Positions 44,893 through 54,285 of a stretch of DNA of 64,000 nucleotides are shown here, piece by piece. Made by a program: the position numbers and the translations under genes. Position 1 is the stretch's first letter, and every line of letters starts with the position of its first letter. The stretch spans positions 37,463-101,462 of the forward strand of contig NZ_QVLR01000030.1 of NCBI RefSeq assembly GCF_014822185.1. The letters are read 5' to 3'. The stretch is from Azoarcus sp. Aa7 (GTDB lineage Bacteria > Pseudomonadota > Gammaproteobacteria > Burkholderiales > Rhodocyclaceae). The notes beneath the pieces were generated by a model, which ran no database searches, was not told where the DNA came from, and was given only the letters and a program-made list of their open reading frames with translations.

Positions 44893-44911
44893 CATCACTA
44901 AAATGAACTAT
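44893..44911 (-). promoter_or_regulatory. Weak regulon box upstream of DUF1302
   Basis: The minus strand reads ATAGTTCATTTTAGTGATG. It keeps ATAGTxC and the final GATG but lacks GGAC. It lies 233 bp before the DUF1302 start, farther than the other boxes, so it may be chance. Confidence 0.35.
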
Positions 44912-44981
44912 GGAAAGGCGCGCCTGCACACGCCTTGCGGCCCATTCCCCTCCCCGGCTATCCCATCCCCCACGTGACCGC

Positions 44982-44999
44982 ATCACCGAAATCGGTGAT
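44982..44999. promoter_or_regulatory. Perfect palindrome ATCACCG-N4-CGGTGAT
   Basis: An 18-bp inverted repeat with a 4-bp centre, in the divergent region between DUF1302 and the BamA-like gene, 114 bp before the latter. It differs from the regulon box, so another regulator may bind here. Confidence 0.5.
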
Positions 45000-45112
45000 T
45001 CGCGCGCTGAGTCGCGCCTGTACGGTCAGGGCGTGCTCAAAGATAGAAATCCGATTGTTTGATAAACATCACTGCAACGTGTTGCCGGAAATCCTTCCGG
45101 CACACTCAATAC

Positions 45113-46252
45113 ATGGAGACCGACGTGAGCCTGGACTTTCTGAAACGCGACAACGAGCTGAAGAATCACGCCCTGATGGAGAACCAACACGTAGGCGCGT
45201 CCGCGCCGTCCGTGATCTACGAGAAGCGCCCGGTCCTCGACCCAGCCGGCAAGCCGGTCGAAGACCTCTACTCCGCTTGGATCACGCTGAACAACCCGGC
45301 GCAATACAACTCCTACACGACGGAGATGGTGAAAGGCGTCATCGAAGCCTTCCAGAAAGCGTCGTCGGACCGCAGCGTCGTCGCGGCCGTGTTCACGGCA
45401 GTCGGCGACAAGGCGTGGTGCAGCGGCGGCAACACGGCCGAATACGCGTCCTACTACTCGCGGCGACCGCAGGAATACGGCGACTACATCGATCTCTTCA
45501 TCGGCATGGTGGACGGCATCCTCAACTGCAAGAAGCCCGTGATCTGCCGCGTGAACGGCATGCGCGTGGCGGGCGGCCAGGAGATCGGGATGGCGACCGA
45601 CATCACGATCTCGTCGGACATGGCCGTGTATGGACAGGCCGGCCCGAAGCACGGGAGCGCGCCAGTGGGCGGCTCGACCGATTTCCTGCCTTGGTTCCTG
45701 TCGATGGAGGACGCGATCTACAACTGCGTCTCGTGCGAGCTGTGGAGCGCGTACAAGATGAAGTACAAGGGCATGATCTCGAAGGTCCTGCCGGTGCTGA
45801 AGAAGAACGGCGAGTGGATCCCTAATCCGAAGGTGCGCACCGATACCTGGTCCGAACTGGGGCAGATCGTGTACGGCGAGATGGTCCAGGGGGATGCGCT
45901 CAAGGAGGCCGAAGCCCTGATCGCCCAATGCGATGTGGATTTCGAGCTGCTCGACAAGGAAGTGAACGCCTTGATCTGGCGCTTCACGAACCTCTTCCCC
46001 AACTGCCTGATGAACTCCATCGACGCGATCCGCGGCAAGAAGAAATTCTTCTGGGATCAGCAGAAGGCGGCACAACGGCACTGGCTCGCCGCGAACATGA
46101 ACAACGAGGCCTGGCTGGGTTTCAACGCGTTCGAGTCGCGGAAGCTGACCGGCAAGGACACGGTCGACTTCGTGAAGTACCGCCAGCTCCTCGCGAAGGG
46201 CGCCCAGATCGACGAGCATTTCGCCGAACAGGTGCTTGCCGCTCCCCGCTAA
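45113..46252 (+). CDS. 6-oxocyclohex-1-ene-1-carbonyl-CoA hydrolase-like protein (BamA/Oah family)
   Basis: BamA hydrolytically opens the alicyclic ring made from benzoyl-CoA and is a marker of anaerobic aromatic degradation. The 379-residue crotonase-fold protein has FTAVGDKAWCSGGNTAEYASY, NCKKPVICRVNGMRVAGGQEIG, VYGQAGPKHGSAPVGGSTDFL and WSAYKMKYKGMISKVLPVLK, close to BamA/Oah. Length fits the family (about 375-385). The start is uncertain: 45113 (ATG) or GTG at 45125, which has GGAG six bases upstream. No benzoyl-CoA reductase or other bcr gene is in the window, so it may open an alicyclic CoA ring of a steroid or related compound. Confidence 0.9.
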   Translation: METDVSLDFLKRDNELKNHALMENQHVGASAPSVIYEKRPVLDPAGKPVEDLYSAWITLNNPAQYNSYTTEMVKGVIEAFQKASSDRSVVAAVFTAVGDKAWCSGGNTAEYASYYSRRPQEYGDYIDLFIGMVDGILNCKKPVICRVNGMRVAGGQEIGMATDITISSDMAVYGQAGPKHGSAPVGGSTDFLPWFLSMEDAIYNCVSCELWSAYKMKYKGMISKVLPVLKKNGEWIPNPKVRTDTWSELGQIVYGEMVQGDALKEAEALIAQCDVDFELLDKEVNALIWRFTNLFPNCLMNSIDAIRGKKKFFWDQQKAAQRHWLAANMNNEAWLGFNAFESRKLTGKDTVDFVKYRQLLAKGAQIDEHFAEQVLAAPR

Positions 46253-46273
46253 GGAAGCGTCGCAATCCTTGGG

Positions 46274-46318
46274 CGAAGGCGCCGGCAACGCCCAAGGGCA
46301 TTGCCGGCGTCGCCGTTT
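46274..46318 (+). terminator. Hairpin after the BamA-like gene
   Basis: GGCGCCGGCAA pairs with TTGCCGGCGTC(GCC), followed by GTTTGT on the plus strand. It lies 22 bp after the stop. A second hairpin (CCCCGG-loop-CCGGGG, near 46389-46409) follows just after the stop of the opposite ETF:quinone oxidoreductase gene. Confidence 0.5.
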
Positions 46319-46410
46319 GTAAAAAACGAAGGTGTCACGCAAGAGGGAGAGGAGGAGAGCGTAGAACCCAAAAGCGTTTGATGCGACACCCCCGGAAAAA
46401 TCTGCCGGGG

Positions 46411-48060
46411 CTACATTCCCTGGTAAATCGGCCCTTCACCGCCCTGCGGCACGACCCAGGTGACGTTCTGCGTGGGATCCTTGATGTCGCAGGTCTTGCA
46501 GTGCACGCAGTTCTGGGCGTTGATCTGCAGGCGGGGGTTGGCGCCGGATTCGTCGCGCACGATCTCGTACACGCCCGCCGGGCAGTAGCGCTGCTCGGGC
46601 GCGTCGTACTTCGCGAGGTTCACCGCGATCGCTACCGACGGATCCTTCAGCTGCAGGTGGCAGGGCTGGTCTTCCTCGTGGTTGGTGTTCGACAGGAACA
46701 CCGAGGAGAGGCGGTCGAAGGTCAGCACGCCGTCGGGCTTCGGGTAGTCGATCTTCGGGCACTCGGCCGCGGGCTTGAGCTTGTCGTGGTCCGAGCTGTT
46801 GTGCAGCGTCCACGGCGCCTTGCCCTTGAGCACCTTCTGGTCGAGGCCGAACAGCAAGGAGCCCATCCACAGGCCCTTCTTCATGTAGGGCTTGAAGTTG
46901 CGCGTCTTGTGCAGCTCGTCGTACAGCCAGCTGGAGCGGAAGGCTTGCGGGAAGGCGCTGAGTTCGTCACGGCTGCGTTCGGCCGTCACCGCCTCGAAGG
47001 CGGCTTCCGCGGCCAGCATGCCACTCTTGATCGCGGCGTGACTGCCCTTGATGCGCGCGGCATTGAGGAAGCCCGCGTCGTCACCGATCAGCGCGCCGCC
47101 CGCGAACACCAGCTTGGGCTGGCTCTGCAGGCCGCCGGCGGCGATCGCGCGCGCACCGTAGGCCAGACGCTTGCCGCCTTCGAGGTACTTGCGGATCTCC
47201 GGATGCGTCTTGTAGCGCTGGAACTCCTCGAACGGCGAGAGGTGCGGATTCGTGTAGTTGAGGCCCACGACGTAGCCGATCGCCACGAGGTTGTCCTCGA
47301 GGTGATAGACGAAGCCGCCGCCATAGGTGTCCGAGGGCAGGGGCCAGCCGGTGGTGTGCACGACCACGCCCGGTTCATGACGCTCGGCGGGGACTTCCCA
47401 CAGCTCCTTCAGGCCGATGCCGTAGGTCTGCGGATCGACGCCGTCGCGCAGCTTGAACTTCGCCTCGAGCTGCTTGCCCAGGTGCCCGCGGCAGCCTTCT
47501 GCGAACAGCGTGTATTTGGCGTGCAGCTCCATCCCTGGCTGGTAGGCGGGCCCCTGTTCGCCTTCGCGCGTCACCCCCATGTCGCCGGTGGCCACGCCCT
47601 TCACGGCGCCCGTCTCGTCATACAGGATCTCGGCGCCGGCAAAGCCCGGATAGACCTCGACGCCCAGCGCCTCGGCCTGTTCGCCCAGCCACTTGGCGAC
47701 GTTCCCGAGGCGCACGATGTAGTTGCCGTGGTTCAGGAAACAGTCCGGCAGCAGGCCGTTCGGGACCTTGCGACCGCCCGTCTCGTTCAGGAAGAGCACG
47801 CGGTCTTCGGTGACTTCGGTATCGAGCGGGGCGCCCAGTTCTTTCCAGTCCGGGATCAGCTCATTGAGCGCCCGCGGATCCATCACCGCGCCCGAGAGGA
47901 TGTGCGCGCCGATCTCGGCCGCCTTCTCGATCAGGCACACCGCCAGTTCCGTGCCCTTCTCGTTGGCCAACTGCTTGAGCCTGATCGCCGCGGCCAGGCC
48001 CGCAGGGCCGCCGCCGACGATCAGGACGTCGAATTCCATCGATTCGCGTTCGTTGCTCAT
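46411..48060 (-). CDS. Electron transfer flavoprotein:ubiquinone oxidoreductase (ETF-QO)
   Basis: This membrane-bound protein takes electrons from ETF and reduces quinone. The 549-residue protein has LIVGGGPAGLAAAIRLKQ at the N-terminus for FAD, GAVMDPRALNELIPDW and NGLLPDCFLNHGNYIVRLGN. The C-terminal 4Fe-4S site has cysteines in RYCPAGVYE and NCVHCKTCDIKDPTQN. The start at 48060 (MSNERES) is preferred; 48081 is possible. It is downstream of an SDR gene by 28 bp. With EtfAB at 50.5-52.3 kb it closes the chain from the acyl-CoA dehydrogenases to the respiratory chain. Confidence 0.95.
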   Translation of the reverse strand: MSNERESMEFDVLIVGGGPAGLAAAIRLKQLANEKGTELAVCLIEKAAEIGAHILSGAVMDPRALNELIPDWKELGAPLDTEVTEDRVLFLNETGGRKVPNGLLPDCFLNHGNYIVRLGNVAKWLGEQAEALGVEVYPGFAGAEILYDETGAVKGVATGDMGVTREGEQGPAYQPGMELHAKYTLFAEGCRGHLGKQLEAKFKLRDGVDPQTYGIGLKELWEVPAERHEPGVVVHTTGWPLPSDTYGGGFVYHLEDNLVAIGYVVGLNYTNPHLSPFEEFQRYKTHPEIRKYLEGGKRLAYGARAIAAGGLQSQPKLVFAGGALIGDDAGFLNAARIKGSHAAIKSGMLAAEAAFEAVTAERSRDELSAFPQAFRSSWLYDELHKTRNFKPYMKKGLWMGSLLFGLDQKVLKGKAPWTLHNSSDHDKLKPAAECPKIDYPKPDGVLTFDRLSSVFLSNTNHEEDQPCHLQLKDPSVAIAVNLAKYDAPEQRYCPAGVYEIVRDESGANPRLQINAQNCVHCKTCDIKDPTQNVTWVVPQGGEGPIYQGM

Positions 48061-48088
48061 CGCTTCGTCATTCCGATTCAAAGCATCA

Positions 48089-48958
48089 TCACGAGGTGGC
48101 CGATCCGGCCTGTTGCGGCGCGGCCTGACGCCAGTCCGCCACGATGCCGTGCTCGAGCGCGAAGGGCTGGGCGTTGATGGTGCGCTTCTGGAATCGCACC
48201 CCCTCCGGTGCCGTGGCCAGCCAGAGCAGCACAGCCGCCGGGACCTCGGGCGGGGCGGATCCGTTGCGCAGCGCGATCACGCCCTTCTCGCCGATCGTCG
48301 CCTTCAGTGCGTCGGTCGTCACGACCCCCGGATTGACCGTGAAGGCACGGATTCCCCGTTCGCCCAGTTCGACCGAGAGGATGCCCGACAGTCGCGACAC
48401 CGCAGCCTTGCCGGCGCCGTAGGCGTAACCCCAACCGCCCTTCCCTGCGGCAACGGGAGGATCGCTTTCGCCGGCGCCGGAGGTGATGTTGATGACGACG
48501 CCCTCGCCCTGCGCGAGCATCGCCGGCAACAGGGTGCGCGTCAGCAGGAAGGGCGCCATCACGTAGCCCTGGAACACGCGCTGCAGCGTCGCCGGCTCCA
48601 GGTCGAGGAAAGGAAGATTGAGATCACCGCCCTGATACACGGCATTGTTCACAAGCACGTCGATGCGGCCGAATTCGCGCAACACGGTCTCGCCCGCGGC
48701 CCGTACCGAGGCGTCGTCGAGCAGATCCATGCGGATCGCCAGCGCCTTCCGCCCCAAGTCGCGGATGGCGGCAGCAGTCTCCGTGAGGCTTCCCGGCAAG
48801 GGACGGCCGTCGGCTGTCTGCAGGGCGTGCTCGTGCGTTTCGCCCTCTTCCATGGTGCGCGCACTGATTGCGACATCGAAACCGGCGCGGGCGAAAGCGA
48901 TCGCCGTCTCGCGTCCGATTCCGCGGCTCGCCCCCGTCACGAATGCGACCTTATGCAT
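48089..48958 (-). CDS. Short-chain dehydrogenase/reductase
   Basis: A 289-residue SDR with MHKVAFVTGASRGIGRETAI (TGASRGIG), VNNAVYQGG instead of NNAG, and catalytic YGAGK. The C-terminus is longer than usual (VLLWLATAPEGVRFQKRTIN). GAGGAAT precedes the start at 48958. It is cotranscribed with ETF-QO. In IpdF-like steps of ring C/D degradation an SDR also acts on a hydroxyacyl-CoA, but no direct evidence links it. Confidence 0.86.
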   Translation of the reverse strand: MHKVAFVTGASRGIGRETAIAFARAGFDVAISARTMEEGETHEHALQTADGRPLPGSLTETAAAIRDLGRKALAIRMDLLDDASVRAAGETVLREFGRIDVLVNNAVYQGGDLNLPFLDLEPATLQRVFQGYVMAPFLLTRTLLPAMLAQGEGVVINITSGAGESDPPVAAGKGGWGYAYGAGKAAVSRLSGILSVELGERGIRAFTVNPGVVTTDALKATIGEKGVIALRNGSAPPEVPAAVLLWLATAPEGVRFQKRTINAQPFALEHGIVADWRQAAPQQAGSATS

Positions 48959-49184
48959 GGATTCCTCATCTACCGAGTATGTTGGATGGGATATTCCAGT
49001 ATTTGCCGCAGCGCCGCATCGTCCATTTAGAGCATGGCGGGCGGTTTTCAGGGCTCGGTTCAATGCAGGTCCGCACTAGGTGGACGCGCTGCCCCGCTGC
49101 CCAGAGAAAGGGGTCGCAGGGCCCGTGCCCCCGGGGACAAGGAGTCGCCGTGCGTGGCGGATTGTCGTTCGCATCCCGCAGGGA

Positions 49185-49198
49185 CCCCGCATGCGGGG
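49185..49198. repeat. Perfect GC palindrome CCCCGCATGCGGGG
   Basis: A 14-bp inverted repeat 44 bp beyond the stop of the LuxR-family gene on the minus strand. It could be part of a terminator hairpin; there is no T-run. Confidence 0.4.
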
Positions 49199-49241
49199 CG
49201 AGGAGCTTCGACGGAAGGCGCCGGCACGCGGCGCCCGGGAT

Positions 49242-50441
49242 TCAACCGTTCTTGCTGAGTGCCGCGACGCTGTTGAGCATGATGCGCACGAGTTCGGTCT
49301 GCCGCCGCACACCCGTCTTCGAGAAGATCGAGCGCAGGTGGGCGCGTGCGGTGTTGCGCCGGATGCCGAGGGCTTCCGCGGCCTCCTCGAGCGACAGACC
49401 GTTGGTGAGTTCGAGCGCGAGCGCGGTTTCGGCGGGCGTCAGGTTGAACAGCTGTTTGGCGACCGTACTGCTCGCCAGCGACTTGCCGGCCGCATCGCGG
49501 ATATAGACCACCGCGGCCGGCTGTCCCTTGCCCTCGGCCCATTCGCTCGACGGCACCACCTCCACGACCACACCGAGGCTCACCAGCCCGGACGGCCGTG
49601 AGACCGACATCGCCTCGGCCACCGCGACATTGCCGCTGCCATAACGCGCGAAGGCATTGCGCACGAGCCGCTGCAGCTCGCGGTTGTCAGTCGGATACGA
49701 CGCTTCCAGGCGCCCCCCGACGACCTTGAGCCCGTCGCCGGTCGCAAGGATCTCCTTCGCGATCAGGTTCTGGTCAAGCACCTTCCCGCTCTCGTCGAGC
49801 ACCACGGTCGCAATCGACAGACGACTGATCGCCTGCGCGTACATCGCGCCGAGCGATTCGCTGCGGTCGAGCTGGTTGTGGATCTGCAGGGCGCGGCGCA
49901 GGTGCGGCAACAGCGCGTCGCAGCGTGCGCGATCCTCGGCGGAGAACTTCGGTGAATCCTCGGGCCGGGTGATCCTGAACCGTAGCTTGCCCGCACCGGG
50001 CGTGGCGATATCGACGCCCATGACGTGAAAGACGCCGTGGCTCGCGCACCAGTGCTGGTAGTAGGAAGAACGCCGCCACTCGCTCTCGGTCATCAGGTCT
50101 TCGACAGTGAAGACCTTGTCGGCGGGCTGGTTGACGAAGGGGGTGGTGGTCTGGGGATAGCTCATGTACGTGACCCGGCCGCCCCCCTCCACATCGCCCA
50201 CCGCGATCATCAAACCCGTATCCGACTGTTCCGGCGTGCGCAGGATGAGGGTCACGTAGTTCGCCGCGAAGACGTGCTGCAGATGCTCCAGCGCCGGCGC
50301 CCACGACTTCGTGTCGAGCGCCGCGTCATACAACGCACTGACGATCCGGTCGTATTCGCCCAGATCGAAATTCGACTGCATCAGGGCCGACGGCCCCTTG
50401 GTTGCTTCCACGATCTCTCCTTCACCGGGATTTTCGTCCAT
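49242..50441 (-). CDS. LuxR-family transcriptional regulator, paralogue of the one at 6.9-8.0 kb
   Basis: The 399-residue protein has the same layout as the first regulator: LGEYDRIVSALYDAALDTKSW, YVTLILRTPEQ, a central sensory part, and a C-terminal helix-turn-helix in LTPAETALALELTNGLSLEEAAEALG and NTARAHLRSIFSKTGVRRQTELVRI (given in parts). The start at 50441 has CGGAGGG upstream. It lies between the ETF operon and the SDR/ETF-QO operon, all of them minus-strand. It resembles TeiR/TesR and is a second candidate for the consensus boxes. No box was found in front of it. Confidence 0.88.
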   Translation of the reverse strand: MDENPGEGEIVEATKGPSALMQSNFDLGEYDRIVSALYDAALDTKSWAPALEHLQHVFAANYVTLILRTPEQSDTGLMIAVGDVEGGGRVTYMSYPQTTTPFVNQPADKVFTVEDLMTESEWRRSSYYQHWCASHGVFHVMGVDIATPGAGKLRFRITRPEDSPKFSAEDRARCDALLPHLRRALQIHNQLDRSESLGAMYAQAISRLSIATVVLDESGKVLDQNLIAKEILATGDGLKVVGGRLEASYPTDNRELQRLVRNAFARYGSGNVAVAEAMSVSRPSGLVSLGVVVEVVPSSEWAEGKGQPAAVVYIRDAAGKSLASSTVAKQLFNLTPAETALALELTNGLSLEEAAEALGIRRNTARAHLRSIFSKTGVRRQTELVRIMLNSVAALSKNG

Positions 50442-50540
50442 CGGGGGTTCCCTCCGTCGGGGTTCCCTCCACGTCCCGGCCATCTCACATCGTTGCCGCA
50501 ACTGCCGGGACACCTGCGTGTCCCGACCCGATCCTAGTAT

Positions 50541-51494
50541 CTACTGATTCGCTCCCAGTCCTTCGACGAGTTGCGGAATCGTCTCGAACAGGTCGCCGAC
50601 CAGTCCGAAGTCGGCCACCTGGAAGATCGGCGCATCCGGATCCTTGTTGACCGCAACGATGACCTTCGAGTCCTTCATCCCGGCAAGATGCTGGATCGCG
50701 CCGGAAATGCCCACTGCGACATACAGGTCGGGTGCCACGATCTTGCCAGTCTGACCGACCTGGTAGTCGTTCGGGACGAAACCTGCATCCACCGCGGCAC
50801 GCGATGCACCGAGCGCCGCGCCCAGGCGATCTGCCAGAGGCTCCAGCACTTCGCGGTACTTGTCGCCGCTGCCCAGGCCGCGCCCGCCCGAGACGACGAT
50901 ACGCGCCCCCGCGAGCTCCGGCCGCTCGGATTTGGCGATCTCGCGCCCGACCAGCCGCGAGACGGCCAGATCCTCACCGGCCGCCACGTCCCGCACCCCC
51001 GCTGCACCGCCGCCCGAGGCCGCGGCAAACGCCGTCGTGCGCACCGTGAGCACCTGCACGGGCTCGTCCGACTCCACCGACACCATCACGTTACCAGCAT
51101 AGATCGGACGCACGTAGCGTCCAACGCCGGCGATCGATACGACGTCGGAAACCGGCGCCACGTCGAGCAAAGCGGCGATGCGCGGCGCGAGATTCTTGCC
51201 GAAGCTCGTCCCGCCGGCAAGTACCGCAGTAAAACCGTCGCTGCGTACGAGCCCGGCCACGAGCAGCGCGAGGTTCTCGACCGGCTGGTCGCGGTAATGC
51301 GGGGCATTCACGCTGACGACCTGGGCGACTCCGGCCAGCGCAGCGGCTTCGTTCGCGGCCGCCGCGCTGTCGCAACCGGCGACCAGCACCTGCACCTGCA
51401 CCTCCGCCCCGAATTGCTGCGCGGCGCCGACGGCATTGAGCGTCGCGCCGGCGATTTTCGTATTGTCGTGTTCGGCAATGACCAGAACCTTCAT
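50541..51494 (-). CDS. etfA: Electron transfer flavoprotein alpha subunit
   Basis: The 317-residue protein starts [22 protein letters not shown], has [15 protein letters not shown], and ends with the FAD-binding pattern [68 protein letters not shown]. It forms the ETF dimer with the beta subunit gene 13 bp upstream. It is the electron acceptor for acyl-CoA dehydrogenases. A box lies upstream of EtfB, so ETF appears to be controlled together with the catabolic genes. Confidence 0.96.
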   Translation of the reverse strand: MKVLVIAEHDNTKIAGATLNAVGAAQQFGAEVQVQVLVAGCDSAAAANEAAALAGVAQVVSVNAPHYRDQPVENLALLVAGLVRSDGFTAVLAGGTSFGKNLAPRIAALLDVAPVSDVVSIAGVGRYVRPIYAGNVMVSVESDEPVQVLTVRTTAFAAASGGGAAGVRDVAAGEDLAVSRLVGREIAKSERPELAGARIVVSGGRGLGSGDKYREVLEPLADRLGAALGASRAAVDAGFVPNDYQVGQTGKIVAPDLYVAVGISGAIQHLAGMKDSKVIVAVNKDPDAPIFQVADFGLVGDLFETIPQLVEGLGANQ

Positions 51495-51507
51495 TTTCCC
51501 GGACTCC

Positions 51508-52257
51508 TCAAATCACCTTGGCATCGTTCTTGAGCTTCGCGATCAGGTCGGCGACGTCGGCGACCTTGATCCCCGCCTTGCGCGACGGCGGCTCGGCATG
51601 CAGCGTGTGGCGCAGGCGCGGCGCGACATCGACGCCCAGTTCGGCCGCCGGAATGACGTCCAGGGGCTTCTTCTTCGCTTTCATGATGTTGGGCAGCGTC
51701 GCGTAGCGCGGTTCGTTGAGCCGCAGATCCGAAGTCACGACCGCCGGCAGCTTCAGTTCGAGCGTTTCGAGCCCGCCGTCGATCTCGCGCGTCACGCGCA
51801 GGGTCTCGCCCTCGACGACGACCTTCGAGGCGAACGTCGCCTGGCCCCAGCCCATCAGGGCGGCCAGGATCTGGCCCGTCTGGTTGGCGTCATCGTCGAT
51901 CGCCTGCTTGCCGCAGATCACCAGTTGCGGGTTTTCGCGCTCTGCAACCGCCTTCAGCAGCTTGCCGACGGCGAGCGGCTGCAGCTCGGCGTCCGTCTCG
52001 ACCAGGATGGCGCGATCTGCGCCCATCGCCAGCGCCGTGCGCAGGGTTTCCTGGCTCGCGGTGCTGCCGCAGCTCACTGCGATCACTTCGGTCGCGATGC
52101 CGGCTTCCTTCAGGCGGACGGCCTCTTCCACGGAGATCTCATCGAAGGGGTTGATCGCCATCTTGACGCCGGAGAGTTCCACTCCGCTGCGGTCCGACTT
52201 GACCCGCACCTTGACGTTGTAATCGACCACCCGCTTCACGGGGACCAGAATCTTCAC
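51508..52257 (-). CDS. etfB: Electron transfer flavoprotein beta subunit
   Basis: The 249-residue protein starts (GTG at 52257, GGAG six bases before) with [20 protein letters not shown] and has [42 protein letters not shown]. The signature [30 protein letters not shown] follows in the region 180-210 (shown as the family pattern). It is the first gene of the ETF pair. The box at 52355-52373 is 98 bp upstream. A second EtfB-like gene without an alpha partner is at 13.7-14.5 kb. Confidence 0.96.
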   Translation of the reverse strand: MKILVPVKRVVDYNVKVRVKSDRSGVELSGVKMAINPFDEISVEEAVRLKEAGIATEVIAVSCGSTASQETLRTALAMGADRAILVETDAELQPLAVGKLLKAVAERENPQLVICGKQAIDDDANQTGQILAALMGWGQATFASKVVVEGETLRVTREIDGGLETLELKLPAVVTSDLRLNEPRYATLPNIMKAKKKPLDVIPAAELGVDVAPRLRHTLHAEPPSRKAGIKVADVADLIAKLKNDAKVI

Positions 52258-52354
52258 TTGCTTCTCCCACTCGGAACGTGACTCGTACGTGCCGGCCGCC
52301 AGCCGAGGGCGGGCCGGCCCCTGAGCCAATCATCGCGGGCGCGGGAGAGCGAGG

Positions 52355-52373
52355 CATCCCCCAACAGGACTAA
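52355..52373 (-). promoter_or_regulatory. Regulon box upstream of ETF genes
   Basis: The minus strand reads TTAGTCCTGTTGGGGGATG, keeping TTAGTCC and GATG. It is 98 bp before the EtfB start. Confidence 0.6.
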
Positions 52374-52431
52374 TCGGAACAGAGGTGCGGGAGCCTGCGC
52401 GCCGGGCTCCGGGCGCGGGCGGATGTATTGC

Positions 52432-53487
52432 TCAGCCCGGGAAGCGGACGCGCAGGCGGCCCGAGGTCGGGACGGCCTGGCAGGAGAGCGTCCAGGCGCG
52501 ATCGAGGTCTTTCTGGTCCAGCGCTTCGTTGTGGCGCAGATGGACGCTGCCCTCCTCCACCTGGCACATGCAGGATGCACACATCCCCGCTTGGCAGGAG
52601 TGTGGCGCGTTGATGCCGGCGCGCAGCATCGCATCGAGCAGGGTCTCGCTGCCGCCGCAGGCGATCGTGTGGCGTTCGCCGTCGAGTGAGACCTCGAGCT
52701 CGGCCTGCTCGATGGCAGCCACGGGAGCCGTCGCCGCCGCGGCGGCACTCACCGCAGCCGCGTCCTCCTCATCGGGCAGCGAGACGAAACGTTCGACGTG
52801 CACGGCATCGCTCACCATGCCGATGGCCTCCAGCGCCGCAACGCTCGCGTCCATGAAGGCCGAGGGGCCGCAAATGAAAGCTTGGGCGCCGTGCCACGCG
52901 CGCGCGAGTTCGGCGAGCTGGGCTACGGAAGGCACACCTTGCACGGAATCCAGCCAATGGATCACCTGCAGGCGCGAACGATGCGCGGCGGCCAGTTCCT
53001 TGAGGGCGTCACGGAAGATCACCGAACGCTCGTCGCGGTTCGCGTAGATCAGGGCGACTCGCCCCTGCCCGTGCGCGAGCGCCGAGCGCAGGATGGAGAA
53101 CACGGGCGTGATGCCGCTGCCGCCCGCGAACAGGATGAAGTCCGTCTGCAGCGCGCGCGGCGTGAACACGCCGGCTGGCGCCATGACTTCGAGCGTGTCG
53201 CCGACCTTCAGGTGGTCGCACAACCAGTTGGACGCTCGCCCCTGCGCCACGCGCTTGACGGTGACGCGCGGCCGCGCGTCGAGCGTCGGTGCGCTCGACA
53301 TCGAATAGCAGCGCGGCAGGTGGCGTCCGAGCACCGGCACGCGCAGGGTCAGGAATTGGCCCGGGCGGTAGTTGAAGCTGTCCGCGAGGTCCGCCGGGAT
53401 GTCGAACTCGACGGACTTCGAATCGTGCGACTCGGCGACGACGGACGCGATTTTCAACGCATGCCAGCGCGTCGGGGCGGAACTCAT
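52432..53487 (-). CDS. Ferredoxin reductase of the KshB type
   Basis: It supplies electrons to the Rieske oxygenase KshA. The 351-residue protein has an oxidoreductase module: FAD-binding RPGQFLTLRVPVLGRHLPRCYS with the RxYS site at the end, then NAD-binding FAGGSGITPVFSILR. It ends with a plant-type 2Fe-2S domain with C298-x4-C303-x2-C306-x29-C336, which fits the ferredoxin pattern exactly. KshB has this order and length. It overlaps the SDR start upstream by 4 bp, in the HsaA operon. The KshA-like gene is 4 kb to the right on the same strand but in a different operon. Confidence 0.88.
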   Translation of the reverse strand: MSSAPTRWHALKIASVVAESHDSKSVEFDIPADLADSFNYRPGQFLTLRVPVLGRHLPRCYSMSSAPTLDARPRVTVKRVAQGRASNWLCDHLKVGDTLEVMAPAGVFTPRALQTDFILFAGGSGITPVFSILRSALAHGQGRVALIYANRDERSVIFRDALKELAAAHRSRLQVIHWLDSVQGVPSVAQLAELARAWHGAQAFICGPSAFMDASVAALEAIGMVSDAVHVERFVSLPDEEDAAAVSAAAAATAPVAAIEQAELEVSLDGERHTIACGGSETLLDAMLRAGINAPHSCQAGMCASCMCQVEEGSVHLRHNEALDQKDLDRAWTLSCQAVPTSGRLRVRFPG

Positions 53488-54242
53488 AGCCCCATGCCCA
53501 GGATCGCATTATCGACACGGATCTCCGCACCGCTGACGAAGCGCGATTCGTCCGAGACGAGGAACAGCACGACGTTTGCAATCTCGTCCGGCATATAGAC
53601 GCGCCCGCCACGGTTCGTCACCGGATCGAAAAGCATGTACTTCGGATCGACGCCCGGAGCACTCGCCTGCATCATCGGCGTGTAGATGCCGTCGGGATGC
53701 ACCGAATTCACCCGCACCATGTAGCCGCGCTTGCGACAGTGGAGCGCCGCGGCGCGCGTCACCGCGCCCACTGCAGCCTTCGACGCGCTGTAGGCGGCGT
53801 AGCCGTCGACAGGCAGCCACGACGAGACCGAAGCCATGTTGACGATGGAGCCGCCCCGTTCCTTGAGTGCAAGGACGCCGTACTTGCAGCCGAGGAAGCA
53901 CGAGTCCGCATTGACGCGCTGGATGCGCTGCCAGTGCTCGAGCGTGGCCTCCTCCAGCGACGCGGATTCGAGGATGCCGGCGTTGTTGACGACGGCATCG
54001 AGACGCCCGAAGCGCGCCTCGACCGCCGCCATCACCGCCTGCCAGTCGGCCTCGCTCGCAACGTCGTGGCGCAGGAACAGCGCCTGATCGCCGACTTCCT
54101 TCGCCAGCGCCTCGCCGGCCTCCACGTTGCGGTCGGTCAGCACCACCGTGGCGCCTTCGCGCGCCATCAGCAGCACGTCCTCGCGCCCCACCCCGCTCGC
54201 ACCGCCGGTCACGAGCACGACCTTGTCATCGAGACGTCCCAT
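53484..54242 (-). CDS. Short-chain dehydrogenase/reductase
   Basis: A 252-residue SDR with VTGGASGVGREDVLLMAREG (TGGASGVG), NNAG, and catalytic YSASK. It resembles 3-alpha/17-beta-type hydroxysteroid dehydrogenases and cyclohexanol dehydrogenases in length. It is the middle gene between HsaA (43 bp upstream) and KshB (4-bp overlap). Its place between two steroid oxygenase components makes a hydroxysteroid substrate likely, though not shown. Confidence 0.87.
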   Translation of the reverse strand: MGRLDDKVVLVTGGASGVGREDVLLMAREGATVVLTDRNVEAGEALAKEVGDQALFLRHDVASEADWQAVMAAVEARFGRLDAVVNNAGILESASLEEATLEHWQRIQRVNADSCFLGCKYGVLALKERGGSIVNMASVSSWLPVDGYAAYSASKAAVGAVTRAAALHCRKRGYMVRVNSVHPDGIYTPMMQASAPGVDPKYMLFDPVTNRGGRVYMPDEIANVVLFLVSDESRFVSGAEIRVDNAILGMGL

Positions 54243-54285
54243 CGCCCTCTCCTGTTCTATTGATGTGAATAAGCGCGCGGCACGA

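Noticed and set aside
44962..44990. CTATCCCATCCCCCACGTG before the BamA-like gene as another regulon box
   Set aside because: Its left half resembles the box but it is one base short and the GGACGATG half is absent. A similar ATATCCCATCC lies before the SDR at 48958, but the distance to the start differs, so I do not count either.
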